From a virus: 24,258 nt of DNA. Numbering within the stretch: position 1 is the first letter of the stretch; each line of letters opens with the position of its first letter. The stretch covers positions 1 through 24,258 of IMG/VR virus record IMGVR_UViG_3300044680_000035; one strand, given 5' to 3'. Of the stretch, positions 1 through 4,585 are shown piece by piece. The translations under genes were made by a program, and so were the position numbers. The notes beneath the pieces are model-generated. The model ran no database searches, was not told where the DNA came from, and saw only the letters and a list, made by a program, of their open reading frames with translations.

Positions 1-20
1 ACGATTACAGCGACATAGGG

Positions 21-245
21 GTGAATCACGATGCCTCGAGAAGGTTCTGCAACCTATGCGGAGCCGCCGTCCAGCCCGATGTCGTGCCTGAGGGGTGTTG
101 CCCAAGTTGCGCACAGCCTGTGGTTGACCACTTCACGCTCGCGGGCACCCCCCAGGAAATCGAGAACTGGTCGCAGAGCGACGTCGTGTGCTGGCGCACG
201 CGCGGCGACGTGCAGGCGCTGATCGACGAGGCTAATCGTGGCTGA
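21..245 (+). CDS. Small zinc-ribbon protein (74 aa)
   Basis: The function is unknown. The protein has two cysteine pairs, C10-x2-C13 and C27-x2-C30 (with an extra C26), which is the usual spacing of a zinc ribbon, followed by an acidic tail of about 40 residues. The GTG start follows the purine-rich AGGG of the preceding bases. The stop overlaps the GTG of the next gene by 8 nt, so the two are probably translated together. Many phages carry such small zinc proteins as takeover or regulatory factors, but nothing here identifies a target. Confidence 0.7.
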   Translation: MNHDASRRFCNLCGAAVQPDVVPEGCCPSCAQPVVDHFTLAGTPQEIENWSQSDVVCWRTRGDVQALIDEANRG

Positions 246-828
246 CACACCCCCCGCACTGGGAGAGCCGCGACGAGAGTTGGAGTGGCGTAAGAAGCCG
301 GTCGTAATTCAAGCGATTCAGTTCACGGCACTAACCAAGTTCGTAGCGCGGTTTGTCGGTCGAAGCATTGACGCAAATGTCAACGGTACTGCGGTGATTC
401 ACACGCTCGAAGGCGACATGACCGTTTCGGTTGACGACTGGATTATTCGTGGCGTCCAGGGCGAGTTCTACCCTTGCAAGCCCGACATTTTCGAGGCAAC
501 CTACGAGCGCGTACTCGACGGTGAACCCGACAACGATTTGGAAATTCGCCTCACTGAATTTATTCAGAACACCGGCGACGAGCGATTCTCCAAGAACTTC
601 GTCCGCGAAGGCGTACTGGCAATCCTCGACCCCGATACGCACGACAAAAAGCGAACGCTCGACGGTGAACCGAGAGAGCCGGAGTGCCCGACGAATCACA
701 GCCGACGAGTATTCGTGCTTGGAAAACCTTTGGACGGACCAGGAACTGAACGAATGGTCCGACACGAATCGGATTTCTGCCCCGACTGCGGTGCATCACT
801 GAAAGGAACGGAGACGAGTAATGGCTGA
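238..828 (+). CDS. Phage protein with GEFYPCKPDIFEATYE motif and C-terminal zinc knuckle
   Basis: The first 90 residues match a widespread phage family of unknown function. It begins with a KKPVVIQAIQF strand (residues 19-29) and ends in the diagnostic segment DDWIIRGVQGEFYPCKPDIF (residues 66-85). The residues after about 95 are unlike that short family. They end in FCPDCG (C181, C184), which could bind a metal with another cysteine. The protein is therefore longer than the usual 90-110 aa form and may be a fusion. It starts at GTG, overlaps the gene before it by 8 nt, and its stop overlaps the ATG of the next gene by 8 nt. The family call is from recall of the motif; the role is not known. 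Confidence 0.8.
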   Translation: MADTPPALGEPRRELEWRKKPVVIQAIQFTALTKFVARFVGRSIDANVNGTAVIHTLEGDMTVSVDDWIIRGVQGEFYPCKPDIFEATYERVLDGEPDNDLEIRLTEFIQNTGDERFSKNFVREGVLAILDPDTHDKKRTLDGEPREPECPTNHSRRVFVLGKPLDGPGTERMVRHESDFCPDCGASLKGTETSNG

Positions 829-1144
829 AAGTCACTCGAAATGCAAGGACGGGCACGTCTGCCAAAAGCCACCCCCGATGACTGAAAACTCAAAGTTCGT
901 GTCAGCCGAGGAAGCAGTGAAGGCGCTGCAACAGTGGACTGATTTGCAGATGGACAACCACAACTACGCGGTGAAGCGCGAGACAATTCACGCCGCAATC
1001 GAAATCATCCGCTCCCTTCCCGCTGTCCCACAAGAGGAAGGCCCGGAAGCAGAAGCGCGACATGCTTTTTGCCAGACGGTTCACGCCAACTTGATGTGGA
1101 CGCACTACGAAGAGGCGTCGGGGTTTCGGGTCGAACTTCTATGA
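821..1144 (+). CDS. Hypothetical phage protein (107 aa)
   Basis: I do not recognise this protein. Its N-terminus carries Cys and His residues (KCKDGHVC, residues 8-15) and the remainder is predicted helical with acidic and amphipathic stretches. The ATG at 821 has a GGAACGGAG purine-rich stretch just upstream, inside the end of the preceding gene, and the 8-nt overlap argues for coupled translation. A later in-frame ATG at 878 is possible, but it would lose the overlap. Its stop codon forms an ATGA with the following 17-codon ORF. Confidence 0.6.
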   Translation: MAESHSKCKDGHVCQKPPPMTENSKFVSAEEAVKALQQWTDLQMDNHNYAVKRETIHAAIEIIRSLPAVPQEEGPEAEARHAFCQTVHANLMWTHYEEASGFRVELL

Positions 1145-1194
1145 ACGCGGAAATAATTGAGTTGTCGGCACAACCCGAAAGGGGGGGGGAATGA
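1141..1194 (+). pseudogene. 17-codon ORF resembling a leftover methyltransferase C-terminus
   Basis: The reading frame MNAEIIELSAQPERGGE is joined by ATGA overlaps to the gene before it (1141-1144) and to the methyltransferase after it (1191-1194). Its last nine residues, SAQPERGGE, match the end of that methyltransferase, PAQPEREGE, and the residues before (EIIEL against QLLEF) are also alike. The DNA similarity is the 29-bp repeat described separately. I read it as the stub of a second, deleted methyltransferase copy or of the gene in front of which a cassette landed. It could still be translated as a coupling peptide. A run of nine G residues lies at 1181-1189. Confidence 0.5.
1166..1194 (+). 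repeat. 29-bp direct repeat, left copy
   Basis: This copy reads CGGCACAACCCGAAAGGG followed by a run of G, then GAATGA. It differs from the copy at 1864-1892 at one base (G here, A there). It supplies the Shine-Dalgarno region and the ATGA start of the methyltransferase. The right copy does the same for the next gene, so the methyltransferase lies between two equivalent junctions. Confidence 0.85.
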
Positions 1195-1892
1195 AACCTC
1201 GACTTTTGGATTTGTTTTGCGGGGCTGGTGGAGCGGCGATGGGATATGCAAGGGCTGGTTTCGAGGTCGTCGGCGTCGATCTGAAAAAGCAGAAGAACTA
1301 CCCATTCGAGTTTCGTCACGCCGACGCGCTCGCCAGTCTTGACATATTCGCTGGGTTTGATGCCGTTCACGCCTCGCCGCCTTGTCAGGCGTACTCGGTA
1401 ACGAAGCACAGCCACAAGGTGGAGCACCCGAAGCTCATTGAACCAACGCGGGCCCTGCTGAAGTGGAGCGGCCTGCCATACGTCATCGAGAATGTCATTG
1501 GTGCCCCGCTCATCTCCCCAATCACGTTGTGCGGCACCATGTTCGATCTAAAGACGAATGACACTGACGGGCGGCCGTTGGTGCTGAAGCGGCATCGGCT
1601 GTTCGAGTCGAACGCGCTCCTACTTCAGCCAGCGTGCCGCTGCAAGGAATACCGAGACTTGGGCGTGAAGGTCGGAGGCGTCTACGGTGGCGGCTCGGTC
1701 GATAGGGCGCATGCCGAGAACGTGCGACGCGGTGGCTACACGCCGGCGGGAAACGTGCGACGCGAACTGATGGGTATCGACTGGTGCACGATCAACGAAC
1801 TCTCACAGGCAATCCCTCCCGCCTACACCGAATTCATAGGCCGACAACTTTTAGAGTTTCTTCCGGCACAACCCGAAAGGGAGGGGGAATGA
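1191..1892 (+). CDS. C5 cytosine DNA methyltransferase (233 aa)
   Basis: This enzyme transfers a methyl group from S-adenosylmethionine to carbon 5 of cytosine in DNA. Motif I is LLDLFCGAGGAAMGYARAGF (residues 5-24). Motif IV holds the catalytic Pro-Cys in ASPPCQAYS (C65). Motif VI is IENV (residues 99-102), followed by KRHRLFES (133-140). A C-terminal AIPPAYTEFIG segment resembles motif X. At 233 aa it is shorter than bacterial C5 enzymes (usually over 300 aa) and has little room for a target-recognition domain, as in other compact phage versions. No restriction endonuclease is nearby, so it is probably an orphan protecting phage DNA. It starts within a G-rich Shine-Dalgarno repeat, and its stop overlaps the next start (ATGA). 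Sequence specificity cannot be read from the sequence. Confidence 0.93.
   Translation: MKPRLLDLFCGAGGAAMGYARAGFEVVGVDLKKQKNYPFEFRHADALASLDIFAGFDAVHASPPCQAYSVTKHSHKVEHPKLIEPTRALLKWSGLPYVIENVIGAPLISPITLCGTMFDLKTNDTDGRPLVLKRHRLFESNALLLQPACRCKEYRDLGVKVGGVYGGGSVDRAHAENVRRGGYTPAGNVRRELMGIDWCTINELSQAIPPAYTEFIGRQLLEFLPAQPEREGE
1864..1892 (+). repeat. 29-bp direct repeat, right copy
   Basis: This copy matches 28 of 29 bases of the copy at 1166-1194. It encodes the last residues of the methyltransferase and carries the ribosome-binding region of the following gene. Deleting one repeat copy with the methyltransferase would leave a correctly spaced junction between the flanking genes. Confidence 0.85.
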
Positions 1893-2176
1893 GCGACATA
1901 GGTTTCGATACTGGCGATTGGGTGAGCGCACCCCGAGCACAACTAGAGGGGCGGCAACTGGAGTGGCGCGAGGCGAAGAACGATTTTGGTCGGCCTATGT
2001 GGGAGAGCGACGAGGGCTGGCAAATCATGGAATACGACGGGCGCTTCCATCTATCGACGCCGGGGGCGGATTACCGCTTTCGTCAGTCGTACGGATACCG
2101 CGAAACGCTCACCGCCGCCAAATCCCTCGCAAGCCGTCTTTCCGCCATCCTCGATTCCGTGGCCCCGAGCCGATGA
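1889..2176 (+). CDS. Hypothetical phage protein (95 aa)
   Basis: I do not recognise this protein. It has a mixed, tryptophan-rich alpha/beta composition with segments such as EGRQLEWREAKNDFGRPMW and a helical C-terminus (AAKSLASRLSAILDSV). The open frame extends upstream, but the ATG at 1889 is preferred because it forms an ATGA with the methyltransferase stop and follows the AAAGGGAGGGGG ribosome-binding sequence. Its own stop forms an ATGA with the next gene. Confidence 0.7.
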   Translation: MSDIGFDTGDWVSAPRAQLEGRQLEWREAKNDFGRPMWESDEGWQIMEYDGRFHLSTPGADYRFRQSYGYRETLTAAKSLASRLSAILDSVAPSR

Positions 2177-2415
2177 GCCACGGGTTTTTGGCTTTTCAAG
2201 ATTGTGACATCGAAGACTGTGAGTCCTGCGCGAAGTTCATCGAATCGCACCCTTTGCCGAGACTAGGGACGTGGAACGGGATGTCGAAGGTTGGGAGGTC
2301 GGTCGGGGTGAAACACCCGTCTAGCCGCGCCTATCAGGAGGGCTGTCACTGCCCCGAGTGCAAGCGTTTCGAGGCGAATCGCCGCAGGAAGACACGCCAA
2401 AGTGCTCGACGGTAA
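2173..2415 (+). CDS. Small Cys-rich basic protein, GCxCxxC type (80 aa)
   Basis: The protein has two cysteine groups: C11/C16/C19 (CDIEDCESC) and C58/C60/C63 (GCHCPEC). A strongly basic tail follows (ANRRRKTRQSARR). The second half resembles the small phage zinc-finger proteins with a Y..GC.C..C core and a basic helix, which are thought to bind nucleic acid; that likeness is from recall. The ATG at 2173 forms an ATGA with the preceding stop, which favours it over the longer upstream extension. It overlaps the next gene by 14 nt. Confidence 0.7.
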   Translation: MSHGFLAFQDCDIEDCESCAKFIESHPLPRLGTWNGMSKVGRSVGVKHPSSRAYQEGCHCPECKRFEANRRRKTRQSARR

Positions 2416-2743
2416 CCAAGTCCATGAACTGATTGAGGCCGAATTAACGGCGTTGGAAGAACTCGTCAGTGAAATCCGTGCCGCGGGCAAGGAATCGGCC
2501 CAGGCGGAAGCGTCGTTCAAGATAGAACAGTCCAAAGCCCGTTTGACGATCAAGGCCACCCAGACCTACAAGATGACGGTCCAGGACATCGACGCTGAGA
2601 CGACCATAGCGACCGAGGAACTTTTAACTCGACACTTGATAGCCGTCAACGCGTTGCTAACCGCTAGGGAGGCTCTGAGGGCGTCTCAGGCCAGATTGGA
2701 CGGGCTCCGCTCCCTGATGACCTCGCTACGCACGGTCGTCTGA
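2402..2743 (+). CDS. All-helical coiled-coil phage protein (113 aa)
   Basis: The whole chain is predicted helical with heptad-like leucine and alanine spacing. It starts with LIEAELTALEELVSEIRAAG, has a central block rich in Ala, Glu and Lys, and ends ASQARLDGLRSLMTSLR. Small phage proteins with this pattern are common near replication and recombination genes, and some have been compared with recombination mediators, but no such partner is visible here. The GTG start overlaps the previous gene by 14 nt. It is the last gene of the leftmost plus-strand group and converges on the minus-strand operon. Confidence 0.75.
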   Translation: MLDGNQVHELIEAELTALEELVSEIRAAGKESAQAEASFKIEQSKARLTIKATQTYKMTVQDIDAETTIATEELLTRHLIAVNALLTAREALRASQARLDGLRSLMTSLRTVV

Positions 2744-2866
2744 TAAGTTCAGTTTCGAGCTACGGCGTATTTCCACAAAATCCACCTGACACTGGCCCAT
2801 AACTCTTGCGGGTCGCTCATCGTGAGTTGCCAGTCTGGGACGCTTCCTCGGCTGGCGCGCAACAGC

Positions 2867-2892
2867 AAAAAACGCGCCCAAACTTCGGACGC
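2867..2892 (-). terminator. Intrinsic terminator of the minus-strand operon
   Basis: Read on the minus strand, a GC-rich stem (GCGTCCGA, loop AGT, TTGGGCGC; two wobble pairs; 2892-2874) is followed by a run of T (complement of 2867-2872). It lies about 38 nt past the last minus-strand stop codon at 2930. On the plus strand no U-tract follows the stem, so it should act in one direction only. The rest of 2744-2929 shows nothing I can support. Confidence 0.7.
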
Positions 2893-2929
2893 GAATTCTG
2901 CTGCACCTCAGCGACGAGGAACGAATAGT

Positions 2930-3061
2930 TTACTGGATTTCTTGAATTGATCGCCAACTTTCTTCGCGTGAATCGCGCTCATCGTTCTCAGCCATCCCTC
3001 GAAAGCAAATTTGGAAGGCTTTCAAACCAAAACCGCCCATGAGCATCCATGCGGCCCACAT
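2930..3061 (-). CDS. Tiny protein with hydrophobic N-terminus and charged C-terminus (43 aa)
   Basis: The reading frame begins MWAAWMLMGGFGLKAFQICF and continues with a charged half (ENDERDSREE). The N-terminal 20 residues could sit in or against the membrane. Its ATG overlaps the stop of the upstream gene as TGATG, which favours real, coupled translation, and the operon terminator follows its stop. It has no recognised family. It could be a small inner-membrane factor, but the evidence is only composition and gene position. Confidence 0.5.
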   Translation of the reverse strand: MWAAWMLMGGFGLKAFQICFRGMAENDERDSREESWRSIQEIQ

Positions 3062-3312
3062 CAGAGAGCCCTCAAAAAGTCAGTGAACTCGCGTGGCGTG
3101 ATGGTTTCGCCGCGCTCTAGGCGAATTAACGGGCTTTCGTCTTCATCCTCGTCCCTGTCCATCGAAAGTGCCTCGCGTTTGAAAGCCTCTTCGTCAAGGA
3201 CGCCCATCGTTACGTTGTGGCCCGTCGCGAAATAATGCCGCTCCGATTGGATGTACAGCCGTCCAGCGCCCGGACTGGATTCCCAGTGGCATTCCGTGCA
3301 ACGCGCCTTCAT
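3061..3312 (-). CDS. Small zinc-binding protein, C2H2-like (83 aa)
   Basis: The motif C5-x2-C8 followed by H26 and H32 in ERHYFATGHN gives a plausible zinc site of the C..C..H..TGH kind often seen in small phage proteins. A very acidic stretch (MDRDEDEDESP) and a helical end follow. The frame is open for nine more codons upstream, but the ATG at 3312 forms an ATGA with the stop of the preceding gene and has AAGG upstream, so it is chosen. Its stop overlaps the next start as TGATG. Function unknown. Confidence 0.75.
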   Translation of the reverse strand: MKARCTECHWESSPGAGRLYIQSERHYFATGHNVTMGVLDEEAFKREALSMDRDEDEDESPLIRLERGETITPREFTDFLRAL

Positions 3313-3506
3313 TTCAGCGCCTTGCCGCATGCCGAGCATTTTACGTTGCCATCAAATGTCACGTGAGTTAGGGGAACGCACAAGGACATTTTATAGATGC
3401 CACAATCGAGACAAATCAGCGCTTCCTTGCCGTTCTCTCCGGTCGGGATGCAAAAACCGTTGACCAACTTTCGCGGCTTGTAGGGTCTCAGCGGTTTCGT
3501 TATCAT
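3309..3506 (-). CDS. Zinc-ribbon protein (65 aa)
   Basis: Two knuckles, C32-x2-C35 (CLDCG) and C57-x2-C60 (CSACG), give a standard four-cysteine zinc ribbon. The N-terminus is basic and proline-rich (KPLRPYKPRK). Such proteins can contact nucleic acid or the host transcription machinery, but no partner is shown by the sequence. It is preceded by a purine stretch (AAAGAGAG on its strand) and ends in an ATGA with the next gene. Confidence 0.75.
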   Translation of the reverse strand: MITKPLRPYKPRKLVNGFCIPTGENGKEALICLDCGIYKMSLCVPLTHVTFDGNVKCSACGKALK

Positions 3507-3578
3507 CGGTTTGCTCTCTTTCGGTAAGTCACTCGCTCACCTGAGAACCAGTAAACACGACCAATCACAACAGATTCA

Positions 3579-3758
3579 CTACGCATTCACTACATTTGAA
3601 CAAATTTCGCAAACTTCAGGATGGTAGAGGACCGTCGGGATTATCCCTGGACGCATATTGATGCCGACCCGCGCCAAAAATGCTTCAGCGCAGTCAATCG
3701 AACAAAGCATGTGAATTTCGTCGCCGACGAGCATCTCGTAGACTTTGTAGGCTGCCAT
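3579..3758 (-). CDS. Tiny Cys-rich protein (59 aa)
   Basis: The frame encodes MAAYKVYEMLVGDEIHML and continues with C19/C23 (CSIDC), a helix (AEAFLARVGI) and an end with H46, C50 and C53 (HPEVCEIC). The CxxxC...CxxC spacing suggests one zinc site. An AGAAAGGA Shine-Dalgarno sequence lies about 10 nt before its ATG. A longer frame across the same bases (3641-3859) has none of these features. It belongs to the minus-strand operon, downstream of the ribbon-helix-helix regulator. No function can be assigned. Confidence 0.75.
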   Translation of the reverse strand: MAAYKVYEMLVGDEIHMLCSIDCAEAFLARVGINMRPGIIPTVLYHPEVCEICSNVVNA

Positions 3759-3908
3759 TTTGAGCGCATCCTTTCTGTGTATTTATCCTGATGAACTAGC
3801 GCGGCTACACTACGTTTCAAAGCTTTAAGTGCCGAGAATCGAATCGTAGAGCGCGTCAATCGCTGCCAGACACTTCAAACTTGAGTTTCGCGCCCCGGCT
3901 AACGATTC

Positions 3909-4064
3909 TCAGTTTCCTAGCGCCTTGTCCTCTTGAATACACCGTACGATGAAGTTCCTCACGATTTTCGACACTGAAATCCCTTGACGTTGCGATATCG
4001 CTTTGAGTTCCTGCATCAACACAGGTTTGAGACGTATTTCAAGTCGTGACGATCTGGTTTCCAT
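3909..4064 (-). CDS. Arc-like ribbon-helix-helix transcriptional regulator (51 aa)
   Basis: The chain has a short beta strand (RLEIRLKP) and two helices (VLMQELKAISQRQG and SVSKIVRNFIVRCIQED). This is the fold and size of Arc/CopG-type DNA-binding proteins, which dimerise and insert the strand into the major groove. The frame is open upstream to 4175, but the ATG at 4064 removes an N-terminus unlike this family. There is no Shine-Dalgarno sequence, and a TACAAT -10-like hexamer (4083-4088, minus strand) would give a very short leader. Direct repeats overlapping that hexamer and the start codon suggest autoregulation. It is the first gene of the minus-strand operon and faces the terminase operon, so it may control both. 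Confidence 0.82.
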   Translation of the reverse strand: METRSSRLEIRLKPVLMQELKAISQRQGISVSKIVRNFIVRCIQEDKALGN

Positions 4065-4090
4065 TGTACGTACGTTAGCAGGATTGTACG
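4063..4090 (-). promoter_or_regulatory. Candidate promoter/operator of the ribbon-helix-helix gene
   Basis: On the minus strand CGTACAAT occurs twice (4090-4083 and 4070-4063), exactly 20 bp or two helical turns apart. The first contains a TACAAT -10-like box and the second overlaps the ATG of the regulator gene. Between them is the palindrome GTACGTAC (4066-4073). Spaced half-sites of this kind are typical for ribbon-helix-helix dimers. The -35 region is poor. A second possible promoter is listed at 4229-4256. Confidence 0.45.
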
Positions 4091-4228
4091 GACACAGCGT
4101 TGTATCGATAAAACCGAGACGGAATGGTTGATTATCTGTTAGGCAGATTTCGCTTAGTTTCCATTGATTCACCACAAGACGTTCAGAAACGCTGGTTACT
4201 CGTCAGTAATGTGGGCAGACTCACCACC

Positions 4229-4256
4229 ATTGTCGTGTATCAGCACGCTAAGTCAA
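4229..4256 (-). promoter_or_regulatory. Candidate minus-strand promoter
   Basis: On the minus strand TTGACT (4256-4251) is separated by 16 nt from GACAAT (4234-4229). This matches five of six -35 bases and four of six -10 bases of the housekeeping-sigma consensus. It would give a leader of roughly 150 nt ahead of the regulator gene, so it competes with the nearer TACAAT box. Confidence 0.35.
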
Positions 4257-4445
4257 CGTAATCACCGTTATCGGCGTTACACATACACACATAACACCTG
4301 ATGACAATGACAATCCATCATTAGTGAACTACTGAATCAGCTTCGATCAATCCATGTGTGTGCGATCATCATGAATCGTCGCGAAGTCTGTCGTAGGTGA
4401 ATTGATAACCGGGTATATGCCGCGAGCGGGTTGTCAAGTAAGTAA

Positions 4446-4462
4446 CTATACCACTCGTATAG
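4446..4462. promoter_or_regulatory. Operator-like inverted repeat upstream of the packaging operon
   Basis: CTATAC and GTATAG form a perfect 6-bp inverted repeat with a 5-nt spacer, flanked by AAGTAAGT direct repeats at 4436-4443 and 4471-4478. TATAGA (4458-4463) could serve as a -10 box for rightward transcription, but no well-spaced -35 box is visible (TTGTCA at 4431 is 21 nt away). The location suits a repressor site controlling the terminase operon. Confidence 0.35.
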
Positions 4463-4501
4463 AAATATCAAAGTAAGTCAAACCCACAATTCCGCTGTAC
4501 G

Positions 4502-4585
4502 ATGTTTCACGTGAAACGTTCCCAGTTGTTCTTGATTGGGCTCTACATTGGCGTTGTGCTCGGGCTGTTGACCTTCGTGCGATGA
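4502..4585 (+). CDS. 27-aa predicted single-pass membrane peptide
   Basis: The peptide starts MFHVKRSQ, followed by the hydrophobic run LFLIGLYIGVVLGLLTFV and a terminal Arg: a basic N-terminus and one transmembrane segment. Its stop forms an ATGA with the terminase start, so it is placed like a true coupled gene. No clear Shine-Dalgarno sequence precedes the ATG. Codons 1-6 coincide with the parS palindrome, so the N-terminal residues may be dictated by the DNA site. It could be a small phage membrane protein or only a leader for terminase translation. Confidence 0.5.
   Translation: MFHVKRSQLFLIGLYIGVVLGLLTFVR
4503..4518. promoter_or_regulatory. parS: parS-like ParB-binding site
   Basis: The sequence TGTTTCACGTGAAACG contains the perfect 14-bp palindrome GTTTCACGTGAAAC (4504-4517). 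This is the core of the chromosomal centromere site bound by ParB, and the 16-bp consensus TGTTTCACGTGAAACA is matched at 15 of 16 positions. ParB loads on such sites as a CTP-dependent clamp and spreads. No parA or parB gene is in this window, so a protein binding here would come from the host or from elsewhere in the phage genome. Confidence 0.8.

Larger units (their letters stand above)
4065..4501. other. Gene-free divergent control region
   Basis: This 437-nt stretch separates the minus-strand operon from the terminase operon and is visibly richer in A and T than the flanking genes. Beyond the operator, promoter and inverted repeat listed separately, I see short direct repeats: TGACAA twice in tandem (4302-4313), ACACATA twice (4279-4285, 4287-4293) and AAGTAAGT twice (4436-4443, 4471-4478). 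No open frame longer than about 30 codons with a ribosome-binding site was found on either strand. Confidence 0.6.

Noticed and set aside
1-18. Frame ending in TAG before the first gene
   Set aside because: It may be the last codons of an upstream gene, but six codons give no evidence.
2749-2820. 23-codon minus-strand frame MSDPQELWASVRWILWKYAV...
   Set aside because: It lies beyond the operon terminator with no promoter or good ribosome-binding site; too short to support.
3359-3366. TCACGTGA, partial parS-like core
   Set aside because: Only the central 8 bp match; the flanking bases do not, and it lies inside a coding region.
3641-3859. 72-codon minus-strand frame
   Set aside because: It overlaps almost the whole 59-aa gene in another frame, lacks a ribosome-binding site, and its C-terminal part reads as a shifted version of that gene.
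3759-3908. Gap between the regulator and the 59-aa gene as a further tiny gene
   Set aside because: Only frames of about 17 codons with weak starts were found; nothing supports translation.
4279-4313. Short ACACATA and TGACAA tandem repeats as replication iterons
   Set aside because: Only two copies each and too short; no sign of a replication initiator gene nearby.
4431-4463. TTGTCA and TATAGA as a rightward promoter
   Set aside because: The spacer is 21 nt, outside the usual 16-19 nt, so it is not called as a promoter although TATAGA may still act as a -10.
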